This document shows positions 1 through 4,990 of a stretch of DNA of 7,490 nucleotides, one piece after another. Both the position numbers and the translations under genes were made by a program. How positions within the stretch are numbered: the first letter of the stretch is position 1; every line of letters begins with the position of its first letter. The stretch comes from Actinomycetota bacterium (GTDB lineage: Bacteria > Actinomycetota > Actinomycetes > Nanopelagicales > Nanopelagicaceae), in NCBI GenBank assembly GCA_009700715.1, contig WLLM01000032.1, positions 1 through 7,490 on the forward strand. The letters run 5' to 3'. The notes beneath the pieces are model-generated. The model did not search any database and had not been told where the DNA came from. It saw only the letters and a list, made by a program, of their open reading frames with translations.

Positions 1-115
1 TACGGAGCATAGATTGCGCTGCGATATCAGATGCCACAAAACCTAAGGTCGATAGCAGAACCACACCTAAAGTAAGGCGGTTGAGCAAACTCCAACTAGA
101 CAGTGGCGAATTCAT
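1..115 (-). CDS. Sensor histidine kinase, N-terminal fragment (partial at left edge)
   Basis: An open frame on the minus strand starts with ATG at 115-113 and runs off the window after 38 codons. It begins MNSPLSSWSLLNRLTLGVV; residues 10-30 form a hydrophobic segment preceded by an Arg, which fits the first membrane helix of a two-component sensor kinase, whose N-terminus commonly carries an R-L-T-L-type lead-in to the helix. The start codon abuts the TAA stop of the response regulator (TAAATG, no spacer). There is no clear Shine-Dalgarno sequence, so translation is probably coupled to the upstream gene. The kinase assignment rests on position behind an OmpR-type regulator plus this N-terminus. 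The HAMP, HisKA and ATPase domains would lie outside the window, so function and ligand cannot be read. Confidence 0.7.
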   Translation of the reverse strand, partial: MNSPLSSWSLLNRLTLGVVLLSTLGFVASDIAAQSMLR

Positions 116-832
116 TTATTTGGCCGCGGGCAATCGCAAGCGGTAACCAACGCCGCGCACAGTGTGGATTAGCGGTGGATCAAAGGTATCGATTTTTTTG
201 CGTAAGTAAGAGATATAAGTTTCAACGATTCCGGCATCACCACGGAAATCATATTGCCAGACGTGATCCAGAATTTGTGATTTTGAGACAACGCGATCTG
301 CATTAATTAGTAGATAGCGCAGCAATTGAAATTCAGTTGGAGACATTTCGAGTAGTTGTCCTGCACGATGAACTTCGTGAGTTGCTTCATCTAATTCGAG
401 ATCGGCAAAACGAATTTTCTCATCGTCGGTATTTATCTCAACAACACCGATGCGGCGCAAGAGCGCGCGCAGACGCGCAACCAACTCTTCTAAGCTAAAT
501 GGTTTAGTCATGTAATCATCGCCACCGATTGTTAAACCGGCGACCTTATCTTCCATGCCATCTTTAGCGGTTAGAAAGAGAACTCCGATATTTAAACCTT
601 CGCTGCGCAGTTGGCGACAGACTTCAAAACCATCAAGATCGGGCAACATGACATCGAGAACGACTGCATGAGGTTTAAATTCTTCGGCGACAGTTAGCGC
701 TTCAGATCCGGTCGCGGCGGTGCGAACATCGAATCCAACAAAGCGCAGGCTCGTTGAAATTAAATCGCTAATGCTCGATTCATCGTCGACGACGAGAATT
801 CGGTGATTGGTGTTTTCAGAGCTCTTGGCCAT
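116..832 (-). CDS. OmpR/PhoP-family winged-helix response regulator
   Basis: This 238-residue protein is a two-domain DNA-binding response regulator. The receiver domain (about 11-127) has the acidic pair D16-D17 in ILVVDDE, phospho-acceptor D60 in VVLDVMLPDLDGFEV, switch T88 in LFLTAKD and K110 in DYMTKPF. The C-terminal OmpR-type winged helix (about 140-235) contains SPTEFQLLRYLL, ILDHVW and the closing VRGVGYRLR. From memory, the phrases GGDDYxTKPFSLEE, ELDExTHEV and ILDHVWxYDF are close to Mycobacterium PhoP, so it belongs to that subgroup, but orthology cannot be asserted. It should be phosphorylated by the kinase encoded immediately downstream and act as a transcription factor. The ATG start leaves a short leader before ILVVDDE, which is normal; no strong Shine-Dalgarno sequence precedes it. 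The gene follows crgA after 65 bp, so it may be read from its own promoter or from that of crgA. Confidence 0.93.
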   Translation of the reverse strand: MAKSSENTNHRILVVDDESSISDLISTSLRFVGFDVRTAATGSEALTVAEEFKPHAVVLDVMLPDLDGFEVCRQLRSEGLNIGVLFLTAKDGMEDKVAGLTIGGDDYMTKPFSLEELVARLRALLRRIGVVEINTDDEKIRFADLELDEATHEVHRAGQLLEMSPTEFQLLRYLLINADRVVSKSQILDHVWQYDFRGDAGIVETYISYLRKKIDTFDPPLIHTVRGVGYRLRLPAAK

Positions 833-836
833 GGTT

Positions 837-874
837 TGAGAATGCTCTCATAGCCTGAGAGATCGCTGAGAATG
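837..874. repeat. Direct repeat flanking a short inverted repeat upstream of the response regulator
   Basis: TGAGAATG occurs at 837-844 and again at 867-874, exactly 30 bp apart, about three helical turns. Between them lies a perfect 6-bp inverted repeat, CTCTCA (845-850) and TGAGAG (856-861), with a 5-base spacer. The cluster sits just upstream of the regulator start. OmpR/PhoP-family proteins usually bind direct repeats, so an autoregulatory operator is possible. The inverted part could equally be a small RNA hairpin. The repeats are visible; the role is inference. Confidence 0.35.
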
Positions 875-897
875 GGGTTAGTTTTTAGGCTTGAAAA

Positions 898-1164
898 TTA
901 TCGCCACTTCGTGGCAAGGCTGAAGCCCACTCCCACGAAGCTAAAGCCGATGATCATGTTCCATGCGCCAATGCCTGGAATCGGGAAGCGAGTCTGGCTG
1001 ACGTAGAAAATTACGATCCAGAAGAGACCGATTAGGAAGTTAGCGACCATAACCGGCGCCAACCAGCTTGGGCTCTCGATTGGGCCATGTGGCTCGGCAT
1101 CGTGAACCTGCTCAACGTGAGCGTGCTTCTCTTGAACCTTTTTACGCAATTTCGACTTTGGCAT
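898..1164 (-). CDS. crgA: Cell division protein CrgA
   Basis: This 88-residue membrane protein matches the actinobacterial CrgA family in length and layout. It has the characteristic basic start MPKSKLRKK, a polar cytosolic stretch to about residue 32, a first helix about 34-56 containing FLIGLFWIVIFYV, a short outer loop and a second helix about 65-84, ending in ATKWR. The family localises to the septum and interacts with FtsZ and penicillin-binding proteins to coordinate division with septal wall synthesis; that is family knowledge. The start is supported by the conserved MPKSK and by a -10-like hexamer 6 nt upstream with no Shine-Dalgarno sequence, suggesting a leaderless message. It is divergent from trpG. 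In many relatives a further gene lies between crgA and trpG; here there is none. Confidence 0.93.
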   Translation of the reverse strand: MPKSKLRKKVQEKHAHVEQVHDAEPHGPIESPSWLAPVMVANFLIGLFWIVIFYVSQTRFPIPGIGAWNMIIGFSFVGVGFSLATKWR

Positions 1165-1170
1165 GGGGAA

Positions 1171-1199
1171 AGGTTACAGGCTAAATCCAATACTGGAAA
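1171..1199 (-). promoter_or_regulatory. Predicted leaderless promoter of crgA
   Basis: On the minus strand a -10-like TAACCT (1171-1176) lies 6 nt before the crgA ATG. A -35-like TTTCCA (1194-1199, four of six matches to TTGACA) sits 17 bp further upstream. The spacing places the transcription start at or next to the ATG, and no Shine-Dalgarno sequence intervenes (the gap reads TTCCCC). This is a prediction from sequence only. Confidence 0.5.
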
Positions 1200-1220
1200 C
1201 AGCGAGAGCCGCAACCCTGC

Positions 1221-1226
1221 AAGAAT
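1221..1226 (+). promoter_or_regulatory. Possible -10 element of trpG/pabA
   Basis: AAGAAT (four of six matches to TATAAT, but lacking the first T) lies 6 nt before the ATG at 1233. The intervening TACCCC is not a Shine-Dalgarno sequence. The position matches the leaderless arrangement seen at neighbouring genes, but the hexamer is weaker and no convincing -35 is seen. The expected -35 zone overlaps that of the divergent crgA promoter. Confidence 0.3.
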
Positions 1227-1232
1227 TACCCC

Positions 1233-1862
1233 ATGTCCCGCATCCTCGTAGTCGATAACTACGACTCGTTCGTCTTTAACTTGGTGCAATACCTCGGCCA
1301 ACTCGGCGCCGAGTGCACCGTAAAACGCAACGATGAAGTCAGCGTTGAAGAAGCGGGCGAATACGACGGTGTACTTATCTCTCCGGGACCTGGAACTCCC
1401 GAAGAAGCTGGCATCAGTATCGCAATGATCAATTATTGCGCCGAGAAAAACATTCCACTCTTTGGCGTCTGTTTAGGACACCAAGCAATTGGTGTTGCAT
1501 TTGGCGCGACAGTTTCGCGCGCGCCAGAGTTATTGCACGGCAAAACTTCACAAGTAATTCACGCAGGCAAGGGCGTTCTAACCAATTTGCCTTCACCATT
1601 TACCGCAACTCGTTATCACTCACTCGCCGTAGAACGCGACACAGTTACAGATGTTTTAGAAATTACTGGTGCAACCGAATCTGGCGTTGTGATGTCGATG
1701 CGTCACAAGACATTGCCAATCGAAGGTGTGCAGTTCCACCCCGAATCTGTTTTAACCGAGCACGGACATTTAATGCTTGCTAATTGGTTAACACAATGTG
1801 GAGACATCGACGCGCTCGCAAAATCTGTGGGCTTATCTCCAGTTGTTGGTAAGCGCGCTTAA
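1233..1862 (+). CDS. trpG: Anthranilate / aminodeoxychorismate synthase glutaminase subunit (component II)
   Basis: This 209-residue class I glutamine amidotransferase releases ammonia from glutamine for a chorismate-using partner (TrpE or PabB). The opening ILVVDNYDSFVFNLVQYL is typical of TrpG/PabA. PGPGTP (51-56) is the oxyanion-strand motif, the nucleophile is C80 in GVCLGHQ, and H169 and E171 in QFHPES complete the triad, so it should be active. Length is normal for a free-standing subunit. No trpE or pabB is adjacent, so the product could serve folate (PabA), tryptophan (TrpG) or both; in actinobacteria the copy next to pknB is often treated as dual-function. The start at 1233 gives the conserved N-terminus directly. 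Its stop lies one base from the stop of convergent pknB. Confidence 0.93.
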   Translation: MSRILVVDNYDSFVFNLVQYLGQLGAECTVKRNDEVSVEEAGEYDGVLISPGPGTPEEAGISIAMINYCAEKNIPLFGVCLGHQAIGVAFGATVSRAPELLHGKTSQVIHAGKGVLTNLPSPFTATRYHSLAVERDTVTDVLEITGATESGVVMSMRHKTLPIEGVQFHPESVLTEHGHLMLANWLTQCGDIDALAKSVGLSPVVGKRA

Positions 1863-1878
1863 CTTATGGCGCTTTATT
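1851..1878 (+). terminator. Weak hairpin overlapping the trpG/pknB convergent stops
   Basis: AAGCGC (1851-1856) and GCGCTT (1869-1874) form a perfect 6-bp inverted repeat with a 12-base loop, followed on the plus strand by a T-rich TATT. The first arm is also part of a 10-bp palindrome, AAGCGCGCTT (1851-1860), giving an alternative fold. It spans both stop codons. The stem is short and the T-run imperfect, so this is only a candidate terminator, better for trpG than for pknB. Confidence 0.3.
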
Positions 1879-3414
1879 AATCGTAATTGTTACTGGTTTA
1901 CCAATTGTTTGAGTTGTGCCCGCATCAGGTGCTTGGCGAATAACAACGCCCGCAGCTTGCGATGCATCGTAATCATTGAATTCGCGAACTAAGAAGCCAG
2001 CTTGAATCAATAAAGTTTTCGCCTGTATTGCTTCTACGCCAATTAGATTTGGAACTGCAACTTCACCACTTGCAATTGTTAATACGACTCCGGAACCTGC
2101 GGAAATTGTTGAACCAGGTTCTGGTAGAACACTTAAAACAGTTCCTTGCGCTTCATCAGATGGCGCAGCTTCAGTTTTCGAGATAACCAATCCTGCAGCA
2201 GCAAGTGCGGTACGCGCATCAATTAAAGACATTCCAACTAAATCATCAGGCACAATCGCATCACCTGGACCATCTGAGATGGTCAGAGTTACGGCAGAGC
2301 CTTTTGGAGCTTGTGTAGTTGCAAGTGGAATCTGGCTAGCAACACGGTCTTTTGGAATTCGTGGATCGTGAGCGCGTTGGATCGTGACGGTATATCCGCC
2401 AAGCAAATCGCGCGCTTGTTGCTCGGTTAGACCAACTACGTTGGGAATTGCGTTGCCAAGTGAAGGAGTCGAACCACCATTTAGGGAGAGACCAAATAAG
2501 GCAAGTGCACCAATAAGCAGCACAGATATTCCGGTGAATATGGCGGTGCGTCGAGAGACAACGGGACCGCGCGCAACTTTCGTTGAGATATTTTCACCGG
2601 CACGAATTTTATTTATATCTTCAAGCATCGCTCGCGCAGATACATAACGATCTTCTGGTTTCTTTGCCAGGGCGACTTCCAACATTACTTCCACACTTTC
2701 CGGAAGTTCAGGCTGTAGTTCGCGAGCTGGAGTTAAAACGCCAGAGACGTGTTGGTATGCAATTGAAACTGGAGTCTCTCCAGTAAATGGTGGTCGACCT
2801 GTAAGTAGCTCATAAAGCAAACAGCCAGTTGAATAAATATCTGTTGGAGTATCTGCAATTTCACCGAGCGCTTGTTCGGGGGAGAGATACTGCGCAGTGC
2901 CAACCACGTTCCAGGTACTAGTTAATGTGGCACCAAGATCATCCATCGCACGAGCAATGCCAAAGTCCATCACCTTCACATCACCGGCATCGGTGATCAT
3001 CACGTTAGCTGGTTTGATATCGCGGTGAACAATTCCGCGCTGATGCGAGTAATCGACCGCTTCTAAGATTCCTGCGCCAATTTCAAGTGCGCGATCAAGT
3101 GGCAATCGTTCGCCACCATGTATTAGTTCGCGCAAGGTGTGGCCAGAAACCAACTCCATAACAATGTATGGCGCTGGTTCTTCACCTGAGTCATAAACCG
3201 CAACAACGCCGGGGTGATTTAAACCGGCAGCGGCTTTAGCTTCTTTACGAAAGCGCGCAACGAATGTTGGATCTTTTGCGAGATCACTGCGCAAGATCTT
3301 TACCGCAACTTCGCGAGATAAGCGCTGATCTTGTGCAATATAAACATCAGCCATTCCGCCGGTGCCGATCATGGCGCCAAGTTGGTAGCGACCGCCCAAA
3401 ATTTTATTCATCAT
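1864..3414 (-). CDS. pknB: PASTA-domain Ser/Thr protein kinase PknB
   Basis: This 516-residue bitopic membrane kinase has an N-terminal cytosolic Hanks-type domain (about 10-272): glycine loop IGTGGMADVY (16-25), ATP lysine K39, helix-C E58, catalytic HRDIKPAN (130-137), DFG (150-152) and GTAQYLSPEQ (172-181). Activation-loop T165 and T167 align by eye with the two autophosphorylated threonines of mycobacterial PknB. A membrane helix spans about 290-311, followed by three extracellular PASTA repeats (about 322-383, 387-450, 452-514), which in the family sense peptidoglycan or lipid II. Mycobacterial PknB is longer and has four PASTA units; here the kinase-to-membrane linker is also short, under 20 residues. 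The start ATG overlaps the phosphatase stop (ATGA), with TAGGAG 10 nt upstream; a second ATG follows immediately. The two form an operon and are expected to oppose each other biochemically. Confidence 0.96.
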   Translation of the reverse strand: MMNKILGGRYQLGAMIGTGGMADVYIAQDQRLSREVAVKILRSDLAKDPTFVARFRKEAKAAAGLNHPGVVAVYDSGEEPAPYIVMELVSGHTLRELIHGGERLPLDRALEIGAGILEAVDYSHQRGIVHRDIKPANVMITDAGDVKVMDFGIARAMDDLGATLTSTWNVVGTAQYLSPEQALGEIADTPTDIYSTGCLLYELLTGRPPFTGETPVSIAYQHVSGVLTPARELQPELPESVEVMLEVALAKKPEDRYVSARAMLEDINKIRAGENISTKVARGPVVSRRTAIFTGISVLLIGALALFGLSLNGGSTPSLGNAIPNVVGLTEQQARDLLGGYTVTIQRAHDPRIPKDRVASQIPLATTQAPKGSAVTLTISDGPGDAIVPDDLVGMSLIDARTALAAAGLVISKTEAAPSDEAQGTVLSVLPEPGSTISAGSGVVLTIASGEVAVPNLIGVEAIQAKTLLIQAGFLVREFNDYDASQAAGVVIRQAPDAGTTQTIGKPVTITINKAP

Positions 3415-4187
3415 GGTTTAGCCGCTCCTAACTTTTCTACCTGAGTTGCACTTTCTTCGACGATATCAGCGATGATGACAGTGACGTTATCTGGTGCACC
3501 ATTTATATAAGTTGCATCAATCAAAGCATCTACTGCTTCAGCAGCGCCCTTACCCTTAATTAAGCTCTTGATCTCTTTATCGGAGAGAACTCCGCTTAGC
3601 CCATCGCTGCAGAGTAGGTAACGATCCTGAACTTTTCCTTCGAATATATGAAGAGATGGTTCGAGGTTTCCTTCACCCATCAGCGCCTGGGTGAGCATCG
3701 AACGTTGCGGATGCACCTGCGCTTCAGATTCGGAGATAACACCCTTACTTAAAAGTTCTTGCAAAACGGTGTGATCGGCGCTGAGTTGCTCGAGAGTATT
3801 TCCACGTAGCCGATAAGCGCGAGAGTCCCCGATATGGAGCAAAGAAATTTCAGAGCCGCTGATAAATATTGACGTAAGTGTTGTGCCCATGCCAGAAAGA
3901 GTTGGTTCGTCGTTTACAACTGCGCGGATCTGGGCATCAATAGTGTGTAGCGAATTTAAATATAAGTCACTCGCTGAATCGGAATCGATCTCTGCGCCCA
4001 GGAAGGTTGGAGTAATTTCAGCGAGAGTATTAATTGCAACAGATGAAGCTACTTCGCCACCTGCGTGCCCACCCATTCCGTCGGCAACGGCAATTACCTG
4101 CGAACCGATTAGTGCGGAATCTTCATTGCCGCTACGCACCAAACCCAGAACTGAACGCGCAGCGCACTGGAAGTACAGGCTCTTCAT
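3411..4187 (-). CDS. pstP: PstP-like PP2C-family Ser/Thr protein phosphatase
   Basis: This 258-residue PPM/PP2C phosphatase dephosphorylates Ser/Thr-phosphorylated proteins with a two-metal centre. Motifs in order: RSGNEDS (18-24), VADGMGGHAGGEVASS (34-49) with metal ligand D36, SGMGTTLT (98-105), HIGDSRAYRL (118-127), DHT (138-140), CSDGLSG (193-199) with D195, and DNVTVI (233-238) with D233. The start at 4187 is preferred: CAARSVLGLVRSGNEDS then aligns with the N-terminus of mycobacterial PstP, and a -10-like TAGGCT lies 7 nt upstream. An in-frame upstream ATG at 4277 would overlap the divergent phosphodiesterase and add a non-conserved extension. Mycobacterial PstP has a C-terminal membrane helix and extracellular part; here the protein ends soon after the catalytic fold, so it should be soluble. 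It is first in an operon with pknB, and PknB is its likely partner. Confidence 0.92.
   Translation of the reverse strand: MKSLYFQCAARSVLGLVRSGNEDSALIGSQVIAVADGMGGHAGGEVASSVAINTLAEITPTFLGAEIDSDSASDLYLNSLHTIDAQIRAVVNDEPTLSGMGTTLTSIFISGSEISLLHIGDSRAYRLRGNTLEQLSADHTVLQELLSKGVISESEAQVHPQRSMLTQALMGEGNLEPSLHIFEGKVQDRYLLCSDGLSGVLSDKEIKSLIKGKGAAEAVDALIDATYINGAPDNVTVIIADIVEESATQVEKLGAAKP
3425..3430 (-). promoter_or_regulatory. Shine-Dalgarno sequence of pknB
   Basis: TAGGAG on the minus strand lies inside the 3' end of the phosphatase gene, 10 nt before the first pknB ATG. It supports that ATG over the second one directly after it. It also shows that this operon-internal gene uses SD-led initiation, unlike the first genes of the transcription units in this window. 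Confidence 0.65.
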
Positions 4188-4194
4188 GAGCCAC

Positions 4195-4200
4195 AGCCTA
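4195..4200 (-). promoter_or_regulatory. Predicted leaderless -10 element of pstP-pknB
   Basis: TAGGCT (fits TANNNT) on the minus strand lies 7 nt before the pstP ATG at 4187, with no Shine-Dalgarno sequence between. A -35 is not convincing (GTTCTA at 17-bp spacing). Together with the phosphodiesterase -10 at 4233-4238 it lies in a 57-bp divergent region, so the two upstream promoter zones meet around 4209-4223. Confidence 0.45.
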
Positions 4201-4232
4201 CCTAAGGTCAATGGCGTTAGAACATTCGGTGT

Positions 4233-4238
4233 TAATCT
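4233..4238 (+). promoter_or_regulatory. Predicted leaderless -10 element of the phosphodiesterase gene
   Basis: TAATCT (fits TANNNT) lies exactly 6 nt before the ATG at 4245, and the gap CGAACT contains no Shine-Dalgarno sequence. This places transcription initiation at or next to the ATG. No good -35 hexamer is seen at 16-19 bp spacing. Confidence 0.5.
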
Positions 4239-4244
4239 CGAACT

Positions 4245-4949
4245 ATGAAGATCTACGCTCACCGCGGCGCATCGCACGACTTTCCAGAGATGACGATGGT
4301 CGCCTATGAAAACGCAGTCAAGCAGGGCGCCGATGGTTTCGAATGCGATCTTCGGTTAACTAAAGATGGCGTGGCCGTTCTTTGGCACGATGCGGATCTA
4401 ATACGCCGCGCAAATAACGAAGCCATAATTCACGAGTCAACGTATGCGCAGTTATCGGCGATCTATCCTCAGATAGTTACGTTAGATGAATTTCTAGATT
4501 ATGGAATATCGCAAAAGAAATCTTTACTCCTCGAAACTAAACACCCAGTTCCATCGCGCACCGCGATTGAAGATCATGTCGTAAATAAACTTCACTCCGA
4601 AGCAAAACGGATTGAGAAAGCCGGAATCGATATAACAGTCATGTCATTTTCCTGGTTTGCAGTTGAACGCGTAAAGCAACTCGACCGCTCGATTGCACTC
4701 ACATATTTGATTCGCGAAACTACACCGCGAGTTTCTGTTAAATACACATCAGCACATTCGATTGGGCCCGGAATTGCTCAACTTAGAAAGAAGCCAGCTT
4801 TGGCGCAGAAGATTAAAACCGCGGGTAAGAAATTAAATGTCTGGACTGTGGATGAACCTTCTGACATCATCTTGTGCCGCCACCTTGGCGTCGATAATTT
4901 GATTACTAACCGCCCAGCCTTTGCGCGTGAGGTGCTTGCCGCTAATTAA
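4245..4949 (+). CDS. Glycerophosphodiester phosphodiesterase (GDPD family), cytosolic
   Basis: This 234-residue TIM-barrel enzyme should hydrolyse glycerophosphodiesters to glycerol-3-phosphate and an alcohol, recycling phospholipid head groups. Family motifs: catalytic HRG (6-8), PE-x-T with E15, the metal-binding E-x-D of GFECDLRLTKDG (E33, D35), second catalytic histidine in WHD (H48), E-x-K of LLLETKHP (E97, K99), MSFSW (133-137) and NVWTVDE (198-204). All expected catalytic and metal residues are present. There is no signal peptide: HRG starts six residues in, so the enzyme is cytosolic. One oddity is PEMT where the family usually has PENT. The ATG directly precedes the conserved KIYAHRGAS and has a -10-like hexamer 6 nt upstream. 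In Mycobacterium a GDPD gene (glpQ1) also lies near pheA. The true substrate is unknown. Confidence 0.9.
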   Translation: MKIYAHRGASHDFPEMTMVAYENAVKQGADGFECDLRLTKDGVAVLWHDADLIRRANNEAIIHESTYAQLSAIYPQIVTLDEFLDYGISQKKSLLLETKHPVPSRTAIEDHVVNKLHSEAKRIEKAGIDITVMSFSWFAVERVKQLDRSIALTYLIRETTPRVSVKYTSAHSIGPGIAQLRKKPALAQKIKTAGKKLNVWTVDEPSDIILCRHLGVDNLITNRPAFAREVLAAN

Positions 4950-4978
4950 TTACTGGAAATCATTGGCTATGGAGCGGG

Positions 4979-4984
4979 TATCCT
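4979..4984 (+). promoter_or_regulatory. Predicted leaderless -10 element of pheA
   Basis: TATCCT (four of six matches to TATAAT; fits TANNNT) lies exactly 6 nt before the GTG at 4991, with TAGCAA between and no Shine-Dalgarno sequence. This supports GTG 4991 as the start and predicts a leaderless message for the pheA-serS-HAD operon. It lies in the 41-bp gap after the phosphodiesterase stop, in which I see no convincing terminator. Confidence 0.5.
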
Positions 4985-4990
4985 TAGCAA

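Noticed and set aside
103..306. Plus-strand open frame over the response regulator 3' end
   Set aside because: It is antisense to the conserved winged-helix domain, with a composition typical of shadow translation.
1032..1301. Minus-strand open frame of 89 codons overlapping crgA and the trpG start
   Set aside because: It lies out of frame over crgA, whose product is clearly recognisable, and its translation has no family-like features.
4206..4211. TTGACC on the minus strand as a -35 box for pstP
   Set aside because: It would be only about 5 bp from the TAGGCT -10 candidate, and 17 bp downstream of it lies inside the coding sequence.
3883..4248. Plus-strand open frame of 121 codons antisense to the phosphatase
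   Set aside because: It mirrors a strongly conserved catalytic domain on the opposite strand and has no recognisable protein features; it is best explained as a shadow.
4188..4277. Longer start for the phosphatase at ATG 4277, adding 30 residues
   Set aside because: The extension would overlap the start of the divergent phosphodiesterase by 33 bp, shows no family resemblance, and skips the start at 4187 that aligns with PstP and has a -10-like element.
4943..4990. Terminator between the phosphodiesterase and pheA
   Set aside because: The TAATTAATTA palindrome at 4943-4952 is AT-only and overlaps the stop codon; no GC stem with a T-run is present.
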